Positions 15,853 to 26,649 are shown, counted from the stretch's first letter. The stretch: DNA of 50,216 nucleotides from an uncultured Bacteroidales bacterium (GCA_945836755.1 CAMAMB010000012.1:1-50216); one strand, 5' to 3'. Notes: generated by a model from the sequence alone, not told the origin. A program made the numbers and translations.

Positions 15853-16746
15853 TCAGAAGCCTGTTAGCTCCAAGGCCTCGGTAGCGGACATCCAGTGGAT
15901 GGGAACACCCCGCCGCTCCATACCTCGGAACCAGGTCATCTGCCGCTTGGCAAACTGATGGATGGCTATCTCAAGCTGAGAGAACATCTCATCGTAGGTC
16001 AGACGCCCTAAGACGTAGAGCGTCACATACTTGTACTCTAACCCATAATACAGAAGATCTTCGGCTGCAATGCCTTCAGAGAGCAGGGCCTCTACTTCTC
16101 CAATCAAGCCGCCGGCAAGACGCTGCTGCAGACGCCGGGTAATGCGCTGGCGGCGCGTATCCCTGTCCACCTGCAGACCTATGACATAGGCAGAGAGCTT
16201 GGGGAAGGGAGGTGTTTGCTGTGAGTGGGTGCGACTGAACTCGGCTATCTCAATAGCGCGAATGGCTCGCTGACAAGTATCTACGTCGGTTGTGTTATGC
16301 AGCTGCTTATACTGCCCCAGGATAGCGGTCAACTCACTCAGGGACTTATTACTCAACGCCTCACGCAGCCCCTTATTTTCAGGCACAGGCGGCAAGGCAT
16401 AACCGCGAAGTATACTCTCTAAGTATAAACCCGAGCCGCCGCAGACAATGGCACGGTGGCCTTTCTCCCGGATGGTATGATAGGCTGCCAGGAAGTCTTG
16501 CTGGTAGCGAAAGACATTATATTTGGTGCCCGGCTCTACTATGTCGATCAGATGGTAAGCAACGGGCTTCCCGTCTAACGTATACTCGGCGAGGTCTTTC
16601 CCGGTCCCAATATCCATTCGTCTATATACCTGACGGCTGTCGGCACTTATAATTTCACCGCCGATACGCCGGGCGAGCTTTACCGCCAAGGCAGTCTTGC
16701 CACAAGCGGTGGGACCGAGAACGGTAAGTAGGTCGTAACGTTGCAT
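15853..16746 (-). CDS. miaA: tRNA dimethylallyltransferase
   Basis: A 297-aa enzyme that adds a dimethylallyl group to N6 of adenosine 37 in tRNAs reading UNN codons. The P-loop GPTACGKTAL is at residues 11-20, followed by ISADSRQVYRRMDIGTGKD and the conserved YHLIDIVEPGTKYNVFRYQ. The C-terminal region includes GLEYKYVTLYVLG and FAKRQMTWFRG, the tRNA-binding part. Standard length and start. First gene of a likely three-gene minus-strand unit with the lipid kinase and the secreted CHB_HEX_C protein. Confidence 0.95.
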   Translation of the reverse strand: MQRYDLLTVLGPTACGKTALAVKLARRIGGEIISADSRQVYRRMDIGTGKDLAEYTLDGKPVAYHLIDIVEPGTKYNVFRYQQDFLAAYHTIREKGHRAIVCGGSGLYLESILRGYALPPVPENKGLREALSNKSLSELTAILGQYKQLHNTTDVDTCQRAIRAIEIAEFSRTHSQQTPPFPKLSAYVIGLQVDRDTRRQRITRRLQQRLAGGLIGEVEALLSEGIAAEDLLYYGLEYKYVTLYVLGRLTYDEMFSQLEIAIHQFAKRQMTWFRGMERRGVPIHWMSATEALELTGF

Positions 16747-16848
16747 AAGTAGAACCTGTTAGACCGAGCGACATGCCGGTCAGCCGGAGAAGTAAACCCG
16801 GAGTACGTCAAAAGGGATTAGCATGAAGGCTCGGGGGTGCAGCAAGGC

Positions 16849-17013
16849 ATGGGCGCCTTTGAAGGAGACTTGACTACCATCGAAGCGAGCCTGACGACCA
16901 TCACAGATAGCCTAACTGCAACGCAGCAAGGCATGAGCGCCTTTGAAGGAGGCCTGACTGCCATCGAGGCAAATCTCCATGCACACTTGGCGCACACTCC
17001 GACGATTGAATAA
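16849..17013 (+). CDS. Short heptad-repeat (coiled-coil) ORF, possibly a remnant
   Basis: An open frame of 54 codons plus stop in the miaA-gapA intergenic region. The DNA has a 21-bp period and translates as exact heptads: GAFEGDL, TTIEASL, TTITDSL, TATQQGM, SAFEGGL, TAIEANL, with hydrophobic residues at positions 3 and 7 as in a coiled coil. DNA copies at 16839 and 16923 are 84 bp (four heptads) apart and nearly identical. The frame is closed by a stop at 16819-16821, so the longest form starts at GTG 16837. No signal peptide, promoter or family was recognised. It may be a real microprotein, the tail of a larger coiled-coil gene that was lost, or a chance consequence of a 21-bp repeat. Confidence 0.35.
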   Translation: MGAFEGDLTTIEASLTTITDSLTATQQGMSAFEGGLTAIEANLHAHLAHTPTIE

Positions 17014-17054
17014 AAGTCGGGGCGCGCAATACTTTTTACAGCACAGCACGCCCC
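17014..17054 (-). terminator. Terminator of gapA
   Basis: On the minus strand GGGGCGTGC (complement of 17046-17054) pairs with GCGCGCCCC (complement of 17019-17027), allowing one G-U pair. The tail GACTTTTATT follows. It lies 30 nt beyond the gapA stop codon. Confidence 0.7.
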
Positions 17055-17083
17055 GCTGATCAGTTGTACTTCTGAGCTACAGG

Positions 17084-18100
<1,017 letters not shown>

Positions 18101-18319
18101 TTAGGGATAATAGAACTATTAAAATGGGGTTTATAATTCCGTGGATGAACTCTATGGCGGTCAACAAGCTATTCGCGGCCACTCTCTCCTTACTAAAAAG
18201 TCGTCCATACACTATGCAAACAGGGCGTACCTCTATCAAAAGAAAGCGCTGCTTGAGAAAGTGGCCGGTTCACTGCCACTTTTTCACTTGAAACCGCGGC
18301 AAAAATACGAAAACCTTTT

Positions 18320-18327
18320 TACTTTTG
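18320..18327 (+). promoter_or_regulatory. -7 element for mscL
   Basis: TACTTTTG fits TAnnTTTG, 29 nt upstream of the mscL ATG. No TTG is found at 19-20 nt upstream; the nearest (in CACTTGAAAC) is about 30 nt away. Confidence 0.5.
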
Positions 18328-18356
18328 CGCCAAGTTACATGTAATAAATTTTCAAA

Positions 18357-18782
18357 ATGAACCACACTTCTTTCATAAAGGAATTCAAAGATTTTGCCAT
18401 CAAGGGCAACGCGCTTGACATGGCTGTAGGTGTCATCATTGGCGGCGCGTTCGGAAAGATAGTATCTTCCATCGTCAATGACCTTATCATGCCGCCCGTG
18501 GGATGGCTTATCGGAGGCATTGATTTTAAGGACCTTAAATACGACCTGCCTCTCAACCCGCTGCAAGAGGGAGCCGAGCCTGTCAGCATAGCTTACGGCA
18601 ATTTCATCCAGACATGCCTTGACTTCTTCATCATTGCCTTCTGCGTCTTCCTCCTCATACGCACCCTCATGAAGCTGACACGCAAAAAGCAAGAGGAGCA
18701 GGCGACCCCGGCCCCACCGCCCACGCCTGAAGACATCGTGCTTCTCCGCGAGATACGCGATGCCCTGAAAAAGGACAAGTAG
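18357..18782 (+). CDS. mscL: Large-conductance mechanosensitive channel
   Basis: A 141-aa inner-membrane channel that opens under membrane tension to release solutes during hypo-osmotic shock. The amphipathic N-terminal helix and TM1 are seen in [20 protein letters not shown] and [20 protein letters not shown], the canonical pore-lining signature. TM2 is [20 protein letters not shown]. The cytoplasmic helix bundle is at the C-terminus ([12 protein letters not shown]), preceded by a Pro/Ala-rich linker. Length is normal. A -7 promoter element sits just upstream, and the gene is divergent from gapA. Confidence 0.96.
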   Translation: MNHTSFIKEFKDFAIKGNALDMAVGVIIGGAFGKIVSSIVNDLIMPPVGWLIGGIDFKDLKYDLPLNPLQEGAEPVSIAYGNFIQTCLDFFIIAFCVFLLIRTLMKLTRKKQEEQATPAPPPTPEDIVLLREIRDALKKDK

Positions 18783-18889
18783 CCCTCCCTCTCCGCAGAG
18801 CCGCGCCCGGAACACGGCCGACGTGCCCCGACTTCGCGGCAGCGTCCTCCCCTACCCTACATCTATAGTACGCATCCTCATATCACCCC

Positions 18890-20503
18890 ATGCCACAGAA
18901 AATCATCATCTTAGACTTCGGTTCACAGACCACACAGCTCATTGCACGCCGTGTGCGCGAGATGGACACCTTCTGCGAGATACTTCCCTACAACAAATTT
19001 CCGCACGACGACCCTTCCGTCATAGGTGTCATACTCTCCGGCTCGCCCTTCAGTGTATACGACGCCGAGGCTTTCAGTATTGACCTTCAGCACATCCGCG
19101 GTCGGTACCCTATCCTCGGTATCTGTTATGGTGCCCAATTCATGGCCCACACTTACGGGGGCAAGGTTGAGCCGGCAGGCAGCCGCGAGTATGGCAGAGC
19201 CTGCCTCACCCACATCGACGCGACCAACCCCCTCTTCGCCGGTTTCGACGTCCGCTCTCAGGTCTGGATGTCCCACGGCGACACCATCACCGCGCTGCCG
19301 TCCCACTTCAAGCGCATAGCTTCTACCGAGAAGGTCGAAAATGCGGCCTATCAGGCTGAGGGAGAGCCATTATGGGGCGTACAGTTCCACCCCGAGGTGT
19401 TCCACTCCACGCAGGGCAGCCTGCTGCTCCGCAACTTCGTCATCGGCATCTGCGGCTCACGCCAAGAGTGGAGTGCAGCCTCTTTCGTCGACAGCACCGT
19501 GGCTCAGCTCAAAGCCCAGCTGGGCGACGACCGCGTCATACTCGGCCTCTCGGGCGGAGTCGACAGTTCCGTGGCCGCCGTTCTGCTCAACAAGGCCATC
19601 GGCTCACGCCTCACCTGCATCTTCGTAGACCACGGCATGCTGCGCAAGGATGAAGCTGCCGACGTGCTCCGTGACTACGAAAGCCTCGGCCTCAACGTCA
19701 AGGCTGTGGACGCTTCCGAGAAGTTCTTCAGCGACCTCGCCGGAGTCACTGACCCCGAGCAGAAACGCAAGATCATAGGCCGCGACTTCGTAGAGGTGTT
19801 CAACGCTGAGGCGCAGAAGGTTGAAGGTGCCAAGTGGTTGGCCCAAGGTACCATCTACCCCGACTGCATCGAGAGCCTCAACATCACGGGCAAGGTCATC
19901 AAGAGCCACCACAATGTGGGCGGCCTTCCCGAAAAGATGCACCTCAGTCTGTGCGAACCACTCCGCTGGCTCTTCAAGGATGAAGTGCGCCGCGTGGGAC
20001 GCCAGCTGGGCATGCCCGAACACCTCATTACACGTCACCCCTTCCCCGGCCCCGGCCTTGCCGTCCGCATACTGGGTGAGGTCACTCCCGAGCGTGTGCG
20101 CATACTCCAGGAGGCAGACCATATATATATACAGGGCCTGCGCCACTACAAGATAACGCTCCCCGCCACCGAGGCCCGTCAGCGTCTCTCCGCCGGACAT
20201 CCCGCCACCCTTCAGGAGAGCGGCGAAGTCAGCGTCTCCCTCTACGACCTTGTGTGGCAAGCCGGCACCATCCTGCTGGCCGAAGTGCGCAGCGTAGGCG
20301 TCATGGGCGACGAGCGTACCTACGAGCACCCCGTGGCCCTGCGCGCCGTCACCAGCACCGACGCCATGACGGCCGACTGGGCGCACCTGCCTTACGACTT
20401 CATGGCCAAGGTCTCCAACGACATCATCAACCACGTGCGGGGCGTCAACCGCGTCTGCTACGACATCTCGTCGAAGCCGCCCTCAACCATAGAGTGGGAA
20501 TAA
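18890..20503 (+). CDS. guaA: GMP synthase (glutamine-hydrolysing)
   Basis: A 537-aa enzyme that aminates XMP to GMP. The N-terminal class I glutamine amidotransferase has its nucleophile C79 in GICYGAQF and the conserved GVQFHPE. The ATP pyrophosphatase PP-loop is LSGGVDSSV (about residues 220-228). The C-terminal dimerisation/XMP-binding part contains [15 protein letters not shown] and ends in [18 protein letters not shown], the normal GuaA terminus. Located 107 nt after mscL on the same strand and followed by a strong terminator. Purine synthesis is also represented by purC 5 kb downstream, but in a separate unit. Confidence 0.96.
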   Translation: MPQKIIILDFGSQTTQLIARRVREMDTFCEILPYNKFPHDDPSVIGVILSGSPFSVYDAEAFSIDLQHIRGRYPILGICYGAQFMAHTYGGKVEPAGSREYGRACLTHIDATNPLFAGFDVRSQVWMSHGDTITALPSHFKRIASTEKVENAAYQAEGEPLWGVQFHPEVFHSTQGSLLLRNFVIGICGSRQEWSAASFVDSTVAQLKAQLGDDRVILGLSGGVDSSVAAVLLNKAIGSRLTCIFVDHGMLRKDEAADVLRDYESLGLNVKAVDASEKFFSDLAGVTDPEQKRKIIGRDFVEVFNAEAQKVEGAKWLAQGTIYPDCIESLNITGKVIKSHHNVGGLPEKMHLSLCEPLRWLFKDEVRRVGRQLGMPEHLITRHPFPGPGLAVRILGEVTPERVRILQEADHIYIQGLRHYKITLPATEARQRLSAGHPATLQESGEVSVSLYDLVWQAGTILLAEVRSVGVMGDERTYEHPVALRAVTSTDAMTADWAHLPYDFMAKVSNDIINHVRGVNRVCYDISSKPPSTIEWE

Positions 20504-20606
20504 ATCCCTGCACACCTTCCACCCATACGCAGCGCCGTGCCCGGCGTCATGCCCCACCTCCCCCATGGGCAGACCACCGGCTGCTGCCCACAGCATCCAC
20601 CCCACG

Positions 20607-20640
20607 AGGGGGAGAGAGACCACCACGTCTCTCTCCCCCT
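20607..20640 (+). terminator. Terminator of guaA
   Basis: Perfect 14-bp stem (AGGGGGAGAGAGAC at 20607-20620 with its complement at 20627-20640) and 6-nt loop CACCAC, followed by TTGCTCTTT. It lies about 100 nt past the guaA stop. Confidence 0.75.
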
Positions 20641-20678
20641 TGCTCTTTCCGAGTGCTGCAAGGCACTCCGCCATTTTT

Positions 20679-20798
20679 AGAAGCATTAGCGCGAGTGACA
20701 TTGGGCCGGATGTCACCTTGCTTTCGGGCGGATGCCACCTTGCTTTCGGCCCAATGCAACCTGACATTCGGCCCAATGTCACTCGCCGGAATGCTTCT
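20679..20798. repeat. Five-unit 22-bp palindromic array, family C
   Basis: Five 22-bp units span 20687-20796. The three inner ones start at 20709, 20731 and 20753 with GATGTCACCTTG, GATGCCACCTTG and AATGCAACCTGA and end in TTCGG plus GCG or CCC. The first and last units are inverted copies of each other, forming 30-bp arms (20679-20708 with 20769-20798) with three mismatches, core GCGAGTGACATTGGGCCG. Layout matches array B at 10632-10741, but the sequence differs. Confidence 0.85.
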
Positions 20799-20888
20799 CG
20801 ACACGAGCGGAAGCCCGCTAAGTTCAAAATATCAGCCTCCACAAATATATTAAGCCGACCCCGCGGGGCCAAGGTGGCGAAATATCCT

Positions 20889-20896
20889 TATCTTTG
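20889..20896 (+). promoter_or_regulatory. -7 element upstream of the PBP1A gene
   Basis: TATCTTTG, the most common form of the Bacteroidetes -7 box, 150 nt upstream of the ATG. No clear -33 TTG is seen. Confidence 0.5.
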
Positions 20897-21047
20897 CCAC
20901 GCGGCTCGCCCCGGAAGCCCTATTCAGAGGCCACACGAGGGCTGTCCCGCCTTGACATTCACCCTCCATACTTACTCACATTCCCCGGCAAGGCCGACGC
21001 CTGCATGCCCATAGTCGGCGCGTCCCTGCCCCACCCCACCCAGAACG

Positions 21048-23579
21048 ATGAACAAGAATATGCTCCATAACTTATGGCGCAGACTGCTACTTCCTCTGCG
21101 CTTCGTAGCCCGCATGTGTACACGGATATGGCGCTGGTACATCGACCAGTTCAAGGGACGCCCGTGGTGGCGCAAGACGCTGGCCGGCCTGTGCACCTTC
21201 ATCGTGGCAGTGCTCTTCTACGCCTTCGCCGTGGTGACCAACCTCTTCTGGCTCTTCGGCCGCAGCCCCTCCGTCAACGACATCGTCCACCCCAAAACGG
21301 CTGCAGCTTCAGAGATAATCAGCGCCGACGGCAAAGTCATGGGCAAGTTTTTCAACGAAAACCGCTCGCCCGTGCCTTACGACAGCATAGCCCCCGTCTT
21401 CTTCCAGACCCTCATAGCGACAGAGGACGAGCGCTTCTATCGCCACCACGGCATCGACTTTGAAGGCATCGTGGCAGCCATCAAGGACGCCATGGGAGGC
21501 CGAGCCCGCGGTGCCTCGACCATCACGCAGCAGCTGGTGAAAAACATGTTCCGCGTGCGCACGCAGTACTCCACCGGGCTTTTAGGCCGGGTGCCCGGTC
21601 TGAGCATCGTCATCATGAAGAGCAAGGAGATGATCATTGCCACCGAGCTGGAAATGCTCTGCTCCAAGCGCGAGATACTCGAGATGTACGCCAACACCGT
21701 CGACTTTGGCGCCGGCGCCTACGGCATCAAGACAGCCGCCAAGACCTATTTCGGCACAACCCCCTCACAGCTCAAGACAGAGGAGGCAGCCGTGCTCGTG
21801 GGGCTGCTCAAGGCCACGTCAGCCTATAATCCCAAGTTAAATCCACAGAACGCCCTTCGCCGACGCAACGTAGTGCTCAAAGGGCTCTACGACCGGCGGC
21901 ACGACCTGGCCGAGCACTTCGACCACGTGGCCCTCACCTCGCGCGAAGAACTGACACGCCTGCAGGCCGAACCCATCAGACTCGACTTCAGCGTAGAGAG
22001 CGCCTACGACGGCATAGCCCTCTACTTCAGAGAAGCCGTCAAGGACGAAATCAAAGAGAAGTGTCCTGACGTAGACGTCTATGTGGACGGGCTCAAAATA
22101 CACACCACCCTCGACAGCCGCCTGCAAGCCTACGCCGAGAAGGCTGTCAGCGAACAAATGCGCCGCGTGCAGCAAAACTTCGACCGCCACTGGAAAGGCC
22201 TCGGTGAGCCTTGGCGCGACGAGAAAGGCAACGTCATTCCCCACTTTATAGAAGACCTCGCCAAGAAGACCGACGCCTACAAAATGCTCGAGGCACGCTA
22301 CCCCGACGCCCCCGACTCCGTCTGGCACTACATGAACCGCCCGCACCCCGTCAAGCTATTCAGCTACGACGGCCCCATAGAACGCGAAATGTCGACCATG
22401 GACAGCATACGCTACATGGTCAGCTTCCTCCACGCCGGCTTCGTGGCCATGGAGCCCGAGACTGGACACGTCAAAGCCTATGTCGGCGACATAGACTTCG
22501 CCTCGTGGAAGTACGACAAGGTACGCGCCATGCGCCAACCCGGCTCCACCTTCAAGCTCTTTGTCTACGCCACAGCCATGAAGCAAGGCCTCACCCCTTC
22601 TGACCGACGCAAGGATGAGTACATCAGAATGGAGGTCTACGACAAGAAACACGACAAGACCGACGTCTGGCAGCCCCACAACGCCAATGGCCGCTTCAGC
22701 AACGCCCAGATGCCCCTGCGCTCAGCCTTTGCACAGAGCATCAACACCATTGCCGTCAAGCTCGGACAGGAAGTGGGCATCAACGCAGTCATACAGACGG
22801 CCCACGACATGGGCATCAAGTCGCCGCTCGACGAGACACCCTCCCTCCCGCTCGGCTCCAGCGACGTCAACCTGCTCGAACTCGTCAACGCCTACGCCTG
22901 CGTGGCAGCCGACGGCATCCACGTAGAGCCCGTACTCGTCAGCAAGATAGAAGACGCACAGGGCAAGGTAATCTATGAAGCTTCGCCCAAGGAGACCCGC
23001 GCCCTCCCACAGACGGCAGCCTTCTACATGCAGAAGCTCCTGGAGGCCGGTGTACGCGATGCCGGCGGCACTTCACAGACCCTCGGCGCCATGATGTACT
23101 TAGGCAAGTTTGGCGGCCATCTCGACATGGGCGGCAAGACGGGCACATCCAACAACCACTCCGACGCCTGGTTTGTGGGCGTCACTCCCTCTCTCGTGGG
23201 TGGAGCGTGGGTAGGCGGCGAATACCGCAGCATACACTTCCGCACCGGTGCACTCGGACAGGGCAGCCGCACAGCCCTACCCATCGTGGCCGCCTTCATG
23301 CGCTACGTCATGGACGACAAGACATTCAGCTCCAAATACATGCGCCGCTACGGAATGCCCCCCGAGAATATAGACCCCAGCTCCTTCAGCGAGACCTACT
23401 ATGAAGCCCAAGAGCCCGCCGACAGCCTCGAGGCCGACAGTCTGCAAGCCACGGACGACCTCTTAGGACCTTCAAACGATGAAAGCCCGACACCCAACGG
23501 CGAGGGCCATGAAGAACAAGCTCCCCAGGCCACCACAACCGACCGGAAAAACGCTGCGACAGACAACCTCTTTGAATAA
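21048..23579 (+). CDS. Bifunctional class A penicillin-binding protein (PBP1A type)
   Basis: An 843-aa inner-membrane enzyme that polymerises and cross-links peptidoglycan. A short basic cytoplasmic tail precedes one TM helix (TLAGLCTFIVAVLFYAFAVV). The GT51 glycosyltransferase has catalytic E126 (EDERFYRHHGID) and GASTITQQLVKN. The transpeptidase has S500-x-x-K503 (PGSTFKLF), S564-I-N566 and K697-T-G-T. The C-terminal tail of about 60 residues is acidic and low-complexity (EEQAPQATTTDRKNAA). It starts a four-gene plus-strand run with DUF5715, phoH and purC. The nearby M15-like DUF5715 protein makes a shared peptidoglycan role plausible. Confidence 0.95.
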   Translation: MNKNMLHNLWRRLLLPLRFVARMCTRIWRWYIDQFKGRPWWRKTLAGLCTFIVAVLFYAFAVVTNLFWLFGRSPSVNDIVHPKTAAASEIISADGKVMGKFFNENRSPVPYDSIAPVFFQTLIATEDERFYRHHGIDFEGIVAAIKDAMGGRARGASTITQQLVKNMFRVRTQYSTGLLGRVPGLSIVIMKSKEMIIATELEMLCSKREILEMYANTVDFGAGAYGIKTAAKTYFGTTPSQLKTEEAAVLVGLLKATSAYNPKLNPQNALRRRNVVLKGLYDRRHDLAEHFDHVALTSREELTRLQAEPIRLDFSVESAYDGIALYFREAVKDEIKEKCPDVDVYVDGLKIHTTLDSRLQAYAEKAVSEQMRRVQQNFDRHWKGLGEPWRDEKGNVIPHFIEDLAKKTDAYKMLEARYPDAPDSVWHYMNRPHPVKLFSYDGPIEREMSTMDSIRYMVSFLHAGFVAMEPETGHVKAYVGDIDFASWKYDKVRAMRQPGSTFKLFVYATAMKQGLTPSDRRKDEYIRMEVYDKKHDKTDVWQPHNANGRFSNAQMPLRSAFAQSINTIAVKLGQEVGINAVIQTAHDMGIKSPLDETPSLPLGSSDVNLLELVNAYACVAADGIHVEPVLVSKIEDAQGKVIYEASPKETRALPQTAAFYMQKLLEAGVRDAGGTSQTLGAMMYLGKFGGHLDMGGKTGTSNNHSDAWFVGVTPSLVGGAWVGGEYRSIHFRTGALGQGSRTALPIVAAFMRYVMDDKTFSSKYMRRYGMPPENIDPSSFSETYYEAQEPADSLEADSLQATDDLLGPSNDESPTPNGEGHEEQAPQATTTDRKNAATDNLFE

Positions 23580-23651
23580 ACCCCAGCAGGGCCTCGGCCG
23601 CAGCAAGACCACAGACCATACACCCACTGCACAGACAATCAACCTATCCCC

Positions 23652-24482
23652 GTGAAATACACCCGCCCGCCTCACCACTTCATCAAAGCCTTCGCACTCA
23701 TCGTCATCATACTATCCGTGCTCAAATGCGTCAAGCCAGACATAGGCGAACGCACCAAGGAACTCCTCTCTGAGACCATCGACACCATAGCCCCCGCACC
23801 CGCCACAGCAGCCACCCACATACCCGACAGCATACGCACCCACAGCAACCATGTGGACAGCCTCCTGCTCACCGCACGCTCCCCACTGCGACTGCTCACC
23901 GCAGACGGTAAGCCCGTACGCAACCGAGTGACCAGCGTGACGAGCTACGACAAAGCCTTCCCCGACCTCAACGACGTGCAACTGGCCACAGCCCAATCCC
24001 TCGGAGTGACCCACATCAAGAACAGGGTCGAAGCCGCCACCCGAAAGAACGACCTCGTCTACATAGCCGACAACCCCTTCTACAGCGTGCAGCAACTGAA
24101 CCACTCCATCCCATACCTCATACCGAGAGCCGCCTACCTGCTCGGCGAGATAGCACGTGCCTTCAACGACTCACTCGCCACCAAAGGATTTCCACCCCAC
24201 AAGCTCATCATCACCTCGGTCATGCGCACCGCAGAAGACATCGACCGACTCAGACGCCACAACGCCAACGCCTCTGAAAATAGTTGCCACCGCTACGGCA
24301 CCACCATTGACATCTCCTACAACCGCTTCCTGCAAATCAATGATGACGGCACCGACTCCATACGATGGGTGACCGCCTTCAAGCAGATACTCGCCGAGGT
24401 GCTCGAAGACCAACGCCTCATGGGCACATGCTACGTAAAGCACGAGGTCAAGCAGTCGTGCTTCCACATCACTGCACGCTGA
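23652..24482 (+). CDS. DUF5715 family protein, peptidase M15-like
   Basis: A 276-aa protein starting at GTG, with an N-terminal membrane anchor or signal (FIKAFALIVIILSVLKC); the Cys after the hydrophobic stretch could make it a lipoprotein. Residues 185-276 contain features of D-Ala-D-Ala carboxypeptidases of the M15 family: IITSVMRT (R192), CHRYGTTIDIS with H213 and D220 spaced as in HxxxxxxD, and a terminal CFHITAR with H272. These three residues could bind zinc. It begins 72 nt after PBP1A, which fits a peptidoglycan-trimming role. The family is recognised as DUF5715; activity has been inferred from motifs only. Confidence 0.7.
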   Translation: MKYTRPPHHFIKAFALIVIILSVLKCVKPDIGERTKELLSETIDTIAPAPATAATHIPDSIRTHSNHVDSLLLTARSPLRLLTADGKPVRNRVTSVTSYDKAFPDLNDVQLATAQSLGVTHIKNRVEAATRKNDLVYIADNPFYSVQQLNHSIPYLIPRAAYLLGEIARAFNDSLATKGFPPHKLIITSVMRTAEDIDRLRRHNANASENSCHRYGTTIDISYNRFLQINDDGTDSIRWVTAFKQILAEVLEDQRLMGTCYVKHEVKQSCFHITAR

Positions 24483-24576
24483 CACACAGTCCTCCCAAGG
24501 CCATCAGCCCACCTGCTCCCCCACCGCGCACCGCCATACCAGCGCCCCATCCACATCTCTCCGCCCCTTCACACAC

Positions 24577-25548
24577 ATGATTGAGAAGCACATCATCATC
24601 ACCCAGTCAGACCCACAAATACTCTACGGCCCCGGCGACAACAATCTACGGCATCTGCGAGCCCTCCACCCACAACTACACATCCACGCACGCGACACCG
24701 ACGTACGCATCATCGGCCCACAGACCGCAGTCGACACCTTTGCCCGCCTCCTCCAGGCCCTTGACCACCACTGCGCCAAGACCGGACGCCTCACCCCTAC
24801 AGACATCATCCACCACCTCCACACCGCCGAAAGCCCCGAAACCGGCACAGACAGCCCCACCGACGTCATCGTGCACACCGCTGACGGCCATCCCATCACC
24901 CCACGCACCCCGGGCCAGCGCCGTCTGGTAGAAGCCTTCACCCACCACGACCTCACCATAGCCATAGGCCCTGCAGGCACCGGGAAAACATACACGGCCA
25001 TAGCCCTCGCCCTGAGAGCCCTCAAACACAGAGAGGTCAAGCGCCTCATACTCTGCCGACCCGCAGTAGAAGCCGGCGAAAAGCTCGGCTACCTGCCCGG
25101 CGACATGAAAGAAAAGGTGGATCCCTACCTGCAGCCTCTCTACGATGCACTCCAAGACATGCTAACCCCTCAGCGGCTCGCCGAATACATAGCTACCAAC
25201 ACCATACAGATAGCCCCCTTGGCCTACATGAGAGGACGCACCCTCAGCCACGCCATCGTCATACTCGACGAAGCACAGAACACCACCACTCCACAGCTCA
25301 AGATGTTCCTCACACGCATGGGACACGGCACCAAAATGATAGTGACCGGCGACTGCACGCAGATAGACCTTCCGCCGACACAGCCCAGCGGCCTGCGAGA
25401 GGCCACACACATTCTCGCCGACATACCCCGCATAGCCATCGTACAGCTCGACGAAACCGACATCGTTCGCCACCAGCTCGTCACCGACATTGTAGCCGCC
25501 TACGCCCGACACCATACTCCCGACCGCCACACTCCACATCACAGATAG
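24577..25548 (+). CDS. PhoH-like ATPase
   Basis: A 323-aa cytosolic P-loop ATPase of the PhoH family. Walker A is GPAGTGKTYTA (about residues 129-139), followed by the PhoH signature RLILCRPAVEAGEKLGYLPG. Walker B is HAIVILDEAQNTTTPQLKMF, and TRMGHGTKMIVTGDCTQIDL is the sensor region. An N-terminal KH-like segment precedes the ATPase, as in PhoH/YbeZ-type proteins that partner with the YbeY endoribonuclease in RNA processing. The adjacency to purC is common in Bacteroidales. A role in RNA metabolism is inferred from family. Confidence 0.92.
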   Translation: MIEKHIIITQSDPQILYGPGDNNLRHLRALHPQLHIHARDTDVRIIGPQTAVDTFARLLQALDHHCAKTGRLTPTDIIHHLHTAESPETGTDSPTDVIVHTADGHPITPRTPGQRRLVEAFTHHDLTIAIGPAGTGKTYTAIALALRALKHREVKRLILCRPAVEAGEKLGYLPGDMKEKVDPYLQPLYDALQDMLTPQRLAEYIATNTIQIAPLAYMRGRTLSHAIVILDEAQNTTTPQLKMFLTRMGHGTKMIVTGDCTQIDLPPTQPSGLREATHILADIPRIAIVQLDETDIVRHQLVTDIVAAYARHHTPDRHTPHHR

Positions 25549-25623
25549 AGCGGCAGAGACATTCCCGGTCGCCTACAAAGCATATCCACTCCTATTATCA
25601 TCACATACAAACCCCACACACCC

Positions 25624-26568
25624 ATGTCCACAGCCCTCACCCAGACCGATTTCCACTTCCCCGGTCAACAAAGCGTCTACCACGGAAAAGTGCGCGACGT
25701 CTACAATCTCGGCTCGCGCCTCGTCATCGTGGCCACTGACCGTATCTCGGCCTTCGACGTCATTCTCCCTTCCGGCATCCCCCACAAGGGACAAGTGCTC
25801 AACCAGATAGCGGCACACTTCCTCGACGCCACGTCAGACATCTGCCCCAACTGGAAGCAGTCCACGCCAGACCCCATGGTTACCATCGGTCACAACTGCC
25901 AGGGTTACCCCTTAGAGATGATTGTCAGAGGCTATCTCTGCGGCAGCGCCTGGAGAGCCTATAAACAAGGCGTGCGCCAGATTTGCGGCGTCACCCTGCC
26001 CGAAGGCCTCAAAGAGAACCAGCAGCTACCTCATCCTATCATCACCCCCACGACGAAGGCTGAAATCGGCACTCACGACGAAGACATCTCCCCCGCTGAG
26101 ATTATAGCCCGCCGCCTCGTCACCTCCGACGAGTACGAACGCCTCGAAGCCTATAGTCTCGCCCTATTCAAGAAAGGCACAGAGATGGCAGCCAAGCGAG
26201 GCCTCATCCTCGTAGACACCAAGTACGAGTTTGGCAAGTGTGACGACCGCATCCTGCTCATGGACGAGATACACACCCCCGACTCCTCCCGTTACTTCTA
26301 TGCCGAAGGGTACGAAGAGCGCTTCGCTGCCGGTCAGCCACAGCGACAACTATCCAAGGAGTTTGTACGTGAGTGGCTCCTCACGAATGGCTTCACGCCC
26401 GGAGGCCCCGCCGACCAGCCCATCCCCGAGATGACACCCCAGGTAGTTGAAAACATCTCCGCCAGATACATCGAGTTGTACGAGCACCTCATAGGCCAGC
26501 CCTTCCAACCCACAACCTCTACCGACCCCCATGCACGCATAGAGCAAAACGTGCTCGCTGCACTCTGA
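25624..26568 (+). CDS. purC: Phosphoribosylaminoimidazole-succinocarboxamide synthase
   Basis: A 314-aa SAICAR synthase that joins CAIR and aspartate using ATP in purine biosynthesis. The N-terminus has [20 protein letters not shown] and [18 protein letters not shown], the family signature. [19 protein letters not shown] and [20 protein letters not shown] supply the substrate-binding blocks. The longer form of about 310 residues is typical of Bacteroidetes rather than the 237-aa E. coli form. Last gene of the plus-strand run begun by PBP1A; a terminator candidate follows. Confidence 0.96.
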   Translation: MSTALTQTDFHFPGQQSVYHGKVRDVYNLGSRLVIVATDRISAFDVILPSGIPHKGQVLNQIAAHFLDATSDICPNWKQSTPDPMVTIGHNCQGYPLEMIVRGYLCGSAWRAYKQGVRQICGVTLPEGLKENQQLPHPIITPTTKAEIGTHDEDISPAEIIARRLVTSDEYERLEAYSLALFKKGTEMAAKRGLILVDTKYEFGKCDDRILLMDEIHTPDSSRYFYAEGYEERFAAGQPQRQLSKEFVREWLLTNGFTPGGPADQPIPEMTPQVVENISARYIELYEHLIGQPFQPTTSTDPHARIEQNVLAAL

Positions 26569-26649
26569 TCCGCCCATACGGTCACCCTCTCAGCAGCGGC
26601 GACGGGCAGGCGAAGCACTATCCGGCCCGTACATAGCAAACCATACGAA

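Larger units (their letters stand above)
20504..21047. other. Intergenic region guaA / PBP1A
   Basis: No convincing gene in these 544 bases. They hold the guaA terminator (20607-20640), a small hairpin GAGTGC/GCACTC at 20651-20668, the palindromic 22-bp array C (20679-20798) and a -7 promoter element (20889-20896). The remaining 150 bases before the PBP gene show nothing recognisable. Confidence 0.6.
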
